Below, one piece after another: positions 1 through 6,837 of a DNA stretch of 16,363 nt (positions are counted from its first letter, which is position 1; each line of letters opens with the position of its first letter). The notes under the pieces were generated by a model, which saw only the letters and a list, made by a program, of their open reading frames with translations, was not told the DNA's origin and made no database searches. This DNA is from JAQIBY01 sp051747965 (GTDB taxonomy: Bacteria > Bacteroidota > Bacteroidia > Bacteroidales > ML635J-15). The stretch spans positions 1 through 16,363 of the forward strand of contig JBNJGS010000067.1 of assembly GCA_051747965.1 (NCBI GenBank), given 5' to 3'. The translations under genes were made by a program, and so were the position numbers.

Positions 1-2484
1 CTGCCGTGTAAACACCTGCATCGGGTGTGGTTGCCGGGTTGTCAAAGCTAAATGATCCTGCAACAGAAGCTGTACCGCCGGAGAGCACTGAAGCCGACAG
101 GGCTTCTCCATAAGTGATATCGGAAGCTGTGGGCCATTCGGTAACGCTTGGTGTACCGGGGTTGACATTGACATCAACAGTTCCACTTACAAGTGTGTAA
201 TTGAATGCATCATCCGGTGTGAAAGTTACAGCAGCAGTATAAACACCGGCATTGGGAGAGGTTGCCGGGTTATCAAAGCTGTAGGAACCGCTCACTGAAC
301 TGGTTCCGCCGGTGAGTACCGAAGCAGAAAGTGATTCTCCGTATGTGATATCGGAGGCTGTTGGCCAGTCAGAAATGGTTGGAGTTGCCGGATTTACAGT
401 AACATCTACCGTACCGCTAACGGGGTTGTAATTGATTGCATCATCAGGTGTAAATGTAACGTCTGCAGTATAATCATTAAAAAGACTTGCGTTCGGTGTG
501 GTTGCCGGGTTGTCAAAGCTGAATGTTCCTGCAACAGAGGCCGAGCCGCCCGATAATACTGAAGCAGACAGTGCTTCTCCGTATGTGATTTCAGAAGCTG
601 TGGGCCAGTCTGTGACGCTTGGGGTCGCCATATTCACGCTAACATCCACAGTACCACTGACAGTGTTGTAATTCAGCATGTCATCCGGAGTGAATGTGAT
701 ATCTGCAGTGTAAACACCTGCATCCGGTGTCGTAGTTGGTACATCAAAACTGAATGTGCCACTTACCGAAGTAGTACCACCGCCAAGGACAGAGGCTGAA
801 AGAGCGTCTCCGTATGTAATATCCGAAGCTGTTGGCCAGTCGGTAACCGTTGGGTCTGCCATATTCACGCTAACATCAACCGTACCGCTGAGGGTGTTGT
901 AGTTCAGTGCATCATCCGGAGTGAATGTGACGCCTGCCGTGTAAATCCCTGCGTCCGGTGTTGTTGCAGGAGAGTCAAAGCTGAATGTACCACTTACCGA
1001 AGCAGAGCCATCGCTAAGGTCAGAGGCTGAAAGAGCATCTCCGTATGTAATATCCGAAGCTGTTGGCCAGTCGGTAACCGTTGGTGTTGCCATGTTCACT
1101 GTGACATCAACCGTACCGCTGACAGTGTTGTAATGCGTGTCATCATCAGGGGTAAATGTGACATTGGCCGTGTATATTCCGGCATCGGGAGTGGTAGCCG
1201 GTGTATCGAAATTAAAGGTTCCCGAAACGGATGCACTGCCTCCGGAAAGGAGGGATGCAGATAGAGATTCTCCATAATTAATTGCAGATGCTGTTGGCCA
1301 CTCACTGACGCTTGGATCCAATGCGTTGACATTGACATCAACATTCCCGCTGATGCTGTTGTAATTTGCAGCATCATCCGGTGTGAATGATACAGCAGCA
1401 GACCATACGCCAACTTCAGGCGTGGTAGCCGGATTGTCAAAACTAAAATTTCCTGCCACATCTGCTGAACCACCGGAAAGCACAGACGCACTCAACGGAT
1501 CACCCCAGTCGATATCGCTGGCAGTTGGCCAGACTGAAACCACCGGATCAGCTTTGCTGACAAGCACAGAAACACTACCTGAAACCGTGTTGTAATTGGT
1601 GTTATCGTCAGGTGTAAACGTGACATCGGCGGTATAAGAGCCTGCATTTGGAGCTGTGGCCGGAGCATCGAAGCTGAATGTTCCGCTTACTGAGCTTGTT
1701 CCCCCGCTAAGAACAGATGCAGATAAAGTTTCGCCATAGATGATGCCGGATGCCGTGGGCCAGTCAGATACTGTGGGTGTGATTTGATTCACCGATACAT
1801 CTACTGTACCGGAGACGGTAGTGTAATTCACAATGTCATCCGGTGTAAAGGTGACGGCAGCAGAAAAGGTGCCGGCATCGGGTGCTGTTGAAGGGTTGTC
1901 AAAACTGAAGCTGCCTGTAACCGATGCAGAGCCTCCGCTTATAACAGATGCTGATAAGCTTTGTCCGTAGTCAATAGGTGAGGCTGTTGGCCAGTCTGTA
2001 ACCGTAGGTGTAGCCTGATTGACAGTTACATTCACTGTGCCGCTTACTGTATTGTAATTGCTGGTTTCATCTGCTGTAAACGTCACAGCGGCAGTGTATG
2101 TTCCGATCGCCGGTGTGGTAGAGGGGTTGTCAAAGGTGAAACTGCCGCTTGTACTGGCTACTCCGTCTGACAAAACAGAAACGCTGAGGCTTTCTCCGTA
2201 TGAAATATCTGAAGCCGTTGGCCATGTTGTAATCACAGGTGTTGCTTTGAGCACGTTCACCGTTGTGGTACCAAATAGGGTGCTGTATGTTGCCGGATCA
2301 TCGGGGGTGAATGTAACCTGAGCTGTGTATGTACCTGCATCTGGCACGTAAGTGGGGTTGGTAAAGCTAAACGTGCCGGGTACAGAAGCAACTCCACCGG
2401 AGAGGGTAGAATTGCTGAGCATGTCTTCGTAGGTAATGTCAGATGCTGTTGGCCAGGATGAAATGGTGGGATCAATCAAATCAA
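1..2484 (-). repeat. Tandem 231-bp coding repeat array (77-residue Ig-like units)
   Basis: The base string ggcca, which encodes the W-P of the WPTAS motif on the minus strand, recurs at 132, 363, 603, 834, 1065, 1296, 1527, 1758, 1989, 2220 and 2451. Spacing is exactly 231 bp in nine of the ten intervals. The exception (363 to 603) is 240 bp, because one unit has three extra codons and reads NASLFNDYT where its neighbours read DAGVYT. Eleven copies are visible and the array continues past position 1. Neighbouring copies share long identical DNA stretches, for example about 44 bp around 811-854 and 1042-1085, which points to recent duplication or gene conversion. Confidence 0.95.
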
Positions 2485-4651
2485 TTGCCATATTCTCGTA
2501 AAAGGATATTTTGTCCGAAATATCAACACCAAGAAAGAAATCCATGTCTCCATCAAGATCAACATCCACAGGAACAGCACTCAACATATTGGCGGTGTTC
2601 TCCAGGAAATAGGTTTGAGTGAAATTTTCATCACCATCATTCACCAGAATCCCGGCATTGAAATCATTTGAATTGGTATAGCCAAAATAATTGCCGTAAA
2701 ATAAAATATCAGTATCCCCATCGTTGCCTGCATCACACAATTCAAATTCCACATCGCGGGATTCGCTCATAGGGATGGTGTTCACCGTAAATGTCAGGTC
2801 ACCATTGCTTTTCATCCAGACAATGTCGTTGTCATCATCATTCCGACAGACAAAATCCATCAGTCCGTCGCCATCAACATCGCCTTTGCGGATGGTTTCA
2901 GCTTTAAAGCTAAGGGGTTGTGAGATTGTGAAGTACTGGGCCGAGTTATGATTTTCAAGAACCATAAGGCCTTCTGAGCCATAAGCACCATCGGCAACCA
3001 CAATGTCAATATCTCCGTCATCATCGAAATCATGTGTGATGACTTCGCCCATCATATTGAGATCATCTTCAATGGTAATGGGATCACTGAAGTTGCCTCC
3101 TCCATCGTTGCGAATCCAGAAAATGCCTTTGGGATTGTATGATGAAATGGATGAGCCAACAATGACAAAATCTTTGTCCCCATCGTTGTCCAGGTCTGCG
3201 ATAGAAAACCAGGCGGGATTTGATACTTCGGAATCAAGGCTGGTAAGTTGATGTTCTGTGAAATTCAGATTACCGTCATTGTACAGGATGATAAAGTCAT
3301 CATTTCCTGTAGAGGTGGTAATGATGTCCAAATCACCATCTTCGTCAATATCATCCACTTCAATTTGCTGCGGGTTGTCGAGTGTGGATATGATGATATG
3401 CTGATTGTAGCTGCCATCTGCTTTTTGTTCCAGCCAGATGAGTTCTGTACCGCTGCCAATGGCAACAATGTCCATATCCCCATCCTGATCAAGATCTACA
3501 CGTCGCAGAGACTCAGGTTGCGATACGTTGGTTGCCAGTTTGTTCATGGTGAAATTAAAGCTGTCGTTATTGTAAAAATAGCCAAGTTCATCACGAGCTG
3601 CTGAACTATACGCAATTTCATTCAGGTTATTGTTGTCAACATCGATTGGAACGATTCCCTCGGATGCAACTTCCAGATTTTCACTCCACACCTCTGTGAA
3701 GTTCATGGATGGGCCGGGATTGCTGCCCTGCAGGACGGACATAAAGAAATCTCCTGAGTTATCATTTTTGTATGCAATGTCTTTTACGCCGTCGTTGTTG
3801 AAATCACTGGCTACGGCTTCTGTAACATTCTCACTGCTTATGATGTCGTGTCGTATCGTCGTGCCTTCCAGCCAGAATAATTCATCCTGAACATGGTCTG
3901 CAATCAGCAGATCACCTGTGCCATCATTGTCGATATCGGTAAACTGGGCGTGTGATACATCAATATCACCCGTCTTTTCATATATCTGCAATTCGGAAAA
4001 GGTGTTTGTGCCATCATTTACCATGATGGCCAGTTCTTCGGTGGTAAACGGACTGTAATTGGTTTTTGACAGGAAATCAATATCTCCGTCATTTTCATAA
4101 TCAAATGCGTAAATATCGCTGCCAAAGTCTACCCGGTCAACTTGTTCCGTAGTATAGCCGGTGCCCGTGTTGTTTAGCAGATGAATTTCCTGATAACCAC
4201 CGTCATAGCGTGAGATAAGGAAATCTGTATTACCATCGTTATCCATGTCACCTGCATACATATGTCTCAGATCCAATACTGTATCGGTAATCAGATGATA
4301 GGTGAAATGTTCACTCCCGTTGTTTTCCAGCCAGAACACGCGATTGGAATACCTGCATATGCCGGCAATGTCAATATCGCTATCGCCGTCAAAATCCAGC
4401 ACCTCGATATCAAATACAATAGCAGTATCCATGATGTTTACGACCTCAAAATCAGAGCCGTTTGTGTTGCTGAACCAGGATATGCCACCAACACCGCACA
4501 CAATGAGATCATCAAAACTGTTGTTATCCAGATCGGATGCTTTGATGTCATAAGGGTCTGTAAAATTCTTCGTAAGAATTGTTTCATCTACAGGTTGAGC
4601 TGCTACAATAACTGCAGTCAGGATGAAAATAAGGGTAAATATTTCTTTCAT
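1..4651 (-). CDS. Giant secreted FG-GAP/VCBS plus Ig-like tandem-repeat surface protein, C-terminus beyond the window
   Basis: The frame is open from the ATG at 4651 to the left edge, giving about 1550 residues with no stop. It starts with MKEIFTLIFILTAVIVAAQ, a clear Sec signal peptide. Residues ~20-720 carry about 14 acidic calcium-type loops of the FG-GAP/VCBS kind, such as DFDGDSDID, DMDNDGNTD, DLDQDGDMD, DIDEDGDLD, DLDNDGDKD and DVDLDGDMD. These are often followed by phrases like WLENNG or WIRNDGG, and they predict a beta-propeller. From about residue 725 to the edge the protein is a tandem array of 77-residue Ig-like units, each with WPTASDITYGE, SASVLSGG and VTFTPDD motifs. The YG signature resembles the MBG (YGX-type) domains of bacterial surface proteins. 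Function is unknown; adhesion or matrix binding is inferred from architecture. A type IX sorting domain would be expected at the unseen C-terminus. It is divergent from the methyltransferase gene and appears monocistronic. Confidence 0.93.
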   Translation of the reverse strand, partial: MKEIFTLIFILTAVIVAAQPVDETILTKNFTDPYDIKASDLDNNSFDDLIVCGVGGISWFSNTNGSDFEVVNIMDTAIVFDIEVLDFDGDSDIDIAGICRYSNRVFWLENNGSEHFTYHLITDTVLDLRHMYAGDMDNDGNTDFLISRYDGGYQEIHLLNNTGTGYTTEQVDRVDFGSDIYAFDYENDGDIDFLSKTNYSPFTTEELAIMVNDGTNTFSELQIYEKTGDIDVSHAQFTDIDNDGTGDLLIADHVQDELFWLEGTTIRHDIISSENVTEAVASDFNNDGVKDIAYKNDNSGDFFMSVLQGSNPGPSMNFTEVWSENLEVASEGIVPIDVDNNNLNEIAYSSAARDELGYFYNNDSFNFTMNKLATNVSQPESLRRVDLDQDGDMDIVAIGSGTELIWLEQKADGSYNQHIIISTLDNPQQIEVDDIDEDGDLDIITTSTGNDDFIILYNDGNLNFTEHQLTSLDSEVSNPAWFSIADLDNDGDKDFVIVGSSISSYNPKGIFWIRNDGGGNFSDPITIEDDLNMMGEVITHDFDDDGDIDIVVADGAYGSEGLMVLENHNSAQYFTISQPLSFKAETIRKGDVDGDGLMDFVCRNDDDNDIVWMKSNGDLTFTVNTIPMSESRDVEFELCDAGNDGDTDILFYGNYFGYTNSNDFNAGILVNDGDENFTQTYFLENTANMLSAVPVDVDLDGDMDFFLGVDISDKISFYENMAIDLIDPTISSWPTASDITYEDMLSNSTLSGGVASVPGTFSFTNPTYVPDAGTYTAQVTFTPDDPATYSTLFGTTTVNVLKATPVITTWPTASDISYGESLSVSVLSDGVASTSGSFTFDNPSTTPAIGTYTAAVTFTADETSNYNTVSGTVNVTVNQATPTVTDWPTASPIDYGQSLSASVISGGSASVTGSFSFDNPSTAPDAGTFSAAVTFTPDDIVNYTTVSGTVDVSVNQITPTVSDWPTASGIIYGETLSASVLSGGTSSVSGTFSFDAPATAPNAGSYTADVTFTPDDNTNYNTVSGSVSVLVSKADPVVSVWPTASDIDWGDPLSASVLSGGSADVAGNFSFDNPATTPEVGVWSAAVSFTPDDAANYNSISGNVDVNVNALDPSVSEWPTASAINYGESLSASLLSGGSASVSGTFNFDTPATTPDAGIYTANVTFTPDDDTHYNTVSGTVDVTVNMATPTVTDWPTASDITYGDALSASDLSDGSASVSGTFSFDSPATTPDAGIYTAGVTFTPDDALNYNTLSGTVDVSVNMADPTVTDWPTASDITYGDALSASVLGGGTTSVSGTFSFDVPTTTPDAGVYTADITFTPDDMLNYNTVSGTVDVSVNMATPSVTDWPTASEITYGEALSASVLSGGSASVAGTFSFDNPATTPNASLFNDYTADVTFTPDDAINYNPVSGTVDVTVNPATPTISDWPTASDITYGESLSASVLTGGTSSVSGSYSFDNPATSPNAGVYTAAVTFTPDDAFNYTLVSGTVDVNVNPGTPSVTEWPTASDITYGEALSASVLSGGTASVAGSFSFDNPATTPDAGVYTA

Positions 4652-5154
4652 GTTTTAAGGTCTTAATTTTTTCAATTATAACACAAATTGTGCCGGTATT
4701 GCGGGTAGCACTATTAAACTATTGTAAAATTTTGAATCCGGTATAACAACACAATTGATGCTGTAAATATACGCAAAAGATAAATGAGGGGGGATGAAAG
4801 ATATAAAGCTTATACGATCGGTTTTACTCTAATGGTATTTTACAATAAATGCAGTGATTACTCCGGCTCAGATCATTGAACTGATGATGATGCCGGATAA
4901 TTCTAACTGCTTGCTGACTTGACAGCATCGCCTGTAAAAATAATTATTCCAGAAGACCGGGGTATTTCTGTCACGCATTTTGGTATCCGATTCACTGTGT
5001 TGAAGCTGTTGCTATCCCGTATTTTATCTAACAATTTTTTGGCAAATACACTGATAAAACAAAGTAATGTGATTTCTTTTGCTTAGTAGCTTGCTCCTGC
5101 AAAGTGGCTTTTTCATTTGTTGGGAGATTTCGTATTTTTACCAAAATTTTTGTG
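4652..5154. other. Divergent intergenic region
   Basis: This ~500-bp AT-rich gap lies between the giant surface-protein gene (leftward) and the methyltransferase gene (rightward), so it should hold both promoters. I could not place either confidently. On the minus strand TATATTTA (near 4766-4773) resembles the Bacteroidota -7 element TAnnTTTG, but no TTTG/TTG sits at the right distance. A small perfect palindrome, CACAAATTGTG, lies at 4682-4692, and a related string (TATAACA...CACAATTG) recurs near 4742-4756, which could be a regulator site. No convincing ORF or RNA gene was seen here. Confidence 0.5.
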
Positions 5155-5940
5155 ATGAGACGATTTATCCGCTTTTTGGTAAGAAAAATACCGCGCCCCG
5201 TATTGATACGCATGTCCTATGTTTTTCGCTGGATGGTTTTGCCATTTTATCGAGGCAATAAGTATGAGTGTCCGGTTTGTGGAGGTACATTCAGAAAGAT
5301 GCTGCCATATGGCAATAAGGGTGATGATAACCGACTTTGTCCCGGTTGCCTTTCACTTGAACGGCATCGTCTTCTGTGGTTGTTTTTTAAAGAAAAGACA
5401 AAGCTCTTTACTGAGAGAATGCGGGTTTTGCATGTTGCCCCGGAGCAGCCGTTCTTAGAGCGTTTTAAAAAACTTGAAAATCTGGACTATACCACTGGCG
5501 ACTTGTTGAGTCCCATAGCAGATGTAAAAATGGATATCATGGATATTCCTTTTGAGAATAATCATTTTGATCTTGTTATCTGCAATCACGTTCTCGAGCA
5601 TGTTGAGAGTGATATCAAAGCCATGAAAGAAGTGTTGCGTGTGTTGAAGCCAGGTGGCTGTGCAATCCTTCAGGTGCCGATTAATTATCGTAACGATCAA
5701 ACCATAGAAGATCTGAGTATTACTGATCCCCGCGAAAGGGAACGCATATTCGGTCAATACGATCATGTACGATGGCATGGTCTTGATTATGCTGAAAGGC
5801 TGCGATCTGCCGGTTTTGATGTTGATGAAAACCGCTTTGTTGAAAGCTTGGGTGATGAAGAGATTGATCGGTACAGGCTCAGGAAAGAAGAAACTATTTT
5901 TGTGAGCAGAAAGCCGAAACAGGCTGGTCAGCCTGAATGA
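5155..5940 (+). CDS. Zinc-ribbon class I SAM-dependent methyltransferase
   Basis: This predicts a 261-residue protein from the ATG at 5155. An in-frame GTG at 5104 would add 17 residues, but I prefer the ATG because family members usually begin with the basic helix seen here. Residues 39-65 form a four-cysteine zinc ribbon (C39-P-V-C42 and C62-P-G-C65) followed by LSLERHRLLW. The class I methyltransferase fold follows: motif I is the unusual RVLHVAPEQPF (~90-100), then TGDLLSP and the acidic DIMDIPF, then the motif IV region DLVICNHVLEHV (139-150) and the post-motif LRVLKPGGCAILQVP. This matches the Methyltransf_11 family, in a subfamily I recognise from Bacteroidota with the same CPVCGxxF and NHVLEHV pattern. 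Its substrate is unknown; glycan or small-molecule modification is only a guess. It appears to be transcribed alone, with a hairpin 65 bp after the stop. Confidence 0.88.
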   Translation: MRRFIRFLVRKIPRPVLIRMSYVFRWMVLPFYRGNKYECPVCGGTFRKMLPYGNKGDDNRLCPGCLSLERHRLLWLFFKEKTKLFTERMRVLHVAPEQPFLERFKKLENLDYTTGDLLSPIADVKMDIMDIPFENNHFDLVICNHVLEHVESDIKAMKEVLRVLKPGGCAILQVPINYRNDQTIEDLSITDPRERERIFGQYDHVRWHGLDYAERLRSAGFDVDENRFVESLGDEEIDRYRLRKEETIFVSRKPKQAGQPE

Positions 5941-6004
5941 TCTCCGGTGTTTATGATTTTATGAGTTTGGGTATGTTCTTTTTCATTTTCCTGTAAAACA
6001 GTAA

Positions 6005-6028
6005 AGGGGCATCTTTTATGATGCCCCT
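6005..6028 (-). terminator. Hairpin terminator, best read on the minus strand
   Basis: A perfect 9-bp stem (AGGGGCATC / GATGCCCCT) has a six-base loop. Read on the minus strand it is followed by TTTACTGTTTTAC, a broken T-rich tract, which fits the 3' end of the candidate RNA. Read on the plus strand there is no T tract, although its position 65 bp after the methyltransferase stop means it could also protect that mRNA's 3' end. Confidence 0.6.
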
Positions 6029-6132
6029 ATCGAACATGCTGTTACCGTAGTACTGCATGCCTGCAGGTTACAGTTATTGTGCCTTGTTCAGCATTTAAAA
6101 TTCCTATTGGTATTCATATACTGCTGAACCTG

Positions 6133-6155
6133 ATCCGGTTTTTCCGGATTTTTTC
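6133..6155 (+). terminator. Possible plus-strand intrinsic terminator inside the structured region
   Basis: A 6-bp stem ATCCGG / CCGGAT with a TTTTT loop is followed directly by a run of Ts on the plus strand. It could end readthrough from the methyltransferase gene. The same inverted repeat is also one of the hairpins of the minus-strand RNA candidate, so the plus-strand role is uncertain. Confidence 0.35.
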
Positions 6156-6482
6156 CTCCGAAGCTTTTGCCGGGCATTTGCCCATTCCGGAAAACCTTTG
6201 TACTTACAGTGATACCTGTCAGCATTCGGGTGTTCCCGACTTCGGTTGCCGATACATCTATCGGGGAAATGAATCCCCTGCTGATGGTACCGGAGTGATA
6301 CACCAGCTGCATCTCTGCAGTATTGGTTTCTCACCTGGTCTCAACGGAGGCGTCTTCTCATCTCCGAAACCTCACGGCTTCGTTTCTTGTTGAAGGCCTT
6401 TTTCAGAACTTTCTTTTCCGTAGAAAAGACTCTTCTGAAAAGTCTTTCCGTATCAACAGGCTTTTATCTCTTACCTGCAACA

Positions 6483-6514
6483 TAAATATACAACACAACA
6501 CACAGGAAATGCAA
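6483..6514 (-). promoter_or_regulatory. Putative Bacteroidota-type promoter for the minus-strand RNA
   Basis: On the minus strand TTG (6514-6512) is followed after 21 bases by TATATTTA (6490-6483), one base off the -7 consensus TAnnTTTG. Transcription would start near 6477, directly in front of the hairpin-rich stretch. The last-base mismatch and the short -33 element make this a moderate call. Confidence 0.45.
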
Positions 6515-6637
6515 GTTTTTATTTTGATTTTAATAAACAGGCAAATCAACTGATTGTGAATAACTTGTTAATAATATTATGATGCCGGCAGTTCCCATGC
6601 AGCAATATGTCAGGCACTTTTCAGTACCGGAAACCAA

Positions 6638-6651
6638 GCTTGTTAACAAGC
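6638..6651. promoter_or_regulatory. 14-bp perfect palindrome with flanking half-sites; operator candidate
   Basis: GCTTGTTAACAAGC is a perfect palindrome. Its left half recurs as CTTGTTAA at 6564-6571 and its right half as AACAAGC at 6761-6767, spreading the motif over about 200 bp between two oppositely directed promoter candidates. Such clustering suggests a dimeric regulator site, but the regulator is unknown and the sequence is AT-rich enough for some chance matches. Confidence 0.4.
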
Positions 6652-6795
6652 AGTTTAGCTATAGATTTCAAGAAGTTTCCTTTTTTGCATTTCATTATTT
6701 TTTGTAAAAGATATCATTTTTTGCAGGCCGGAATGCATTTTGGGTGCAGTTTTTGTTTCTAACAAGCATTGGTTAATAAGTTGATGTGGTATAGC

Positions 6796-6825
6796 TTTGC
6801 CGGAACAAAGCATTATGTATATTTG
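6796..6825 (+). promoter_or_regulatory. Bacteroidota promoter (TTTG / TATATTTG) for the GH3 gene run
   Basis: TTTG at 6796-6799 and TATATTTG at 6818-6825 match the -33 and -7 consensus (TTTG, TAnnTTTG) with 18 bases between them, within the known range. Transcription would begin near 6830, a few bases before the ATG at 6838. Upstream in-frame starts at 6769 and 6784 would therefore lie outside the mRNA. Confidence 0.65.
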
Positions 6826-6837
6826 TTTGGCGTTGAA

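Larger units (their letters stand above)
5995..6477 (-). ncRNA. Candidate large structured non-coding RNA (~480 nt), family not recognised
   Basis: No protein-like ORF explains this stretch, but the minus strand folds densely. Hairpins seen include: an outer stem 6398-6408/6433-6442 enclosing CTTTTC-TACG-GAAAAG (6413-6428), whose C(UACG)G loop is a UNCG tetraloop only on the minus strand; CTGCA-GAGA-TGCAG (6307-6320), a GNRA loop on the minus strand, inside ACCAG/CTGGT; GGGGA/TCCCC (6263-6278); CGATA/TATCG (6250-6263); TCGGG/CCCGA (6226-6239); ATCCGG/CCGGAT (6133-6149); GTTCAGCA/TGCTGAAC (6086-6129); and CTGCA-GGCA-TGCAG (6053-6066). A promoter-like sequence precedes it at 6483-6514 and a 9-bp terminator-like hairpin ends it at 6005-6028. 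I found no hallmarks of tmRNA (no tRNA-like 3' end or tag), RNase P RNA or SRP RNA. It could be a degenerate intron or OMEGA-type RNA, or a standalone regulatory RNA. Ends are inferred. Confidence 0.5.
6478..6837. other. Regulatory gap upstream of the GH3 gene
   Basis: This AT-rich 360-bp gap has no credible gene. It holds the minus-strand promoter candidate at its left end, an inverted-repeat operator candidate at 6638-6651 and a good plus-strand promoter at 6796-6825. A single DnaA-box-like string (TGTGAATAA, near 6555) occurs but is isolated. Confidence 0.6.

Noticed and set aside
1..2484. 231-bp repeats as a CRISPR or mobile-element array
   Set aside because: The units encode one continuous open frame with conserved protein motifs, and there are no short repeats with unique spacers.
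5104..5154. Upstream GTG start for the methyltransferase
   Set aside because: It adds 17 residues not expected for the family and uses a rarer start codon; the ATG at 5155 is simpler, although not proven.
6029..6073. tmRNA 3' end suggested by GTTCGA on the minus strand
   Set aside because: The bases around it do not form a T-arm, there is no acceptor stem or CCA-type end, and no proteolysis tag frame was found.
6088..6334. Two overlapping minus-strand ORFs of 74 and 76 codons
   Set aside because: They lie inside the hairpin-rich stretch, overlap each other in different frames, have no recognisable family or signal, and their codons coincide with strong stems. The RNA explanation fits better.
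6079..6553. Plus-strand ORFs of 104 and 76 codons in the same stretch
   Set aside because: Composition is not protein-like, they overlap each other, and no family is recognisable.
6551..6580. DnaA-box-like TGTGAATAA next to an AT-rich run, possible replication origin
   Set aside because: Only one imperfect box is present and there is no dnaA, dnaN or similar gene nearby.
6769..6837. Upstream TTG/ATG starts for the GH3 fusion
   Set aside because: The best promoter lies downstream of them, and the added residues would bury the signal peptide.
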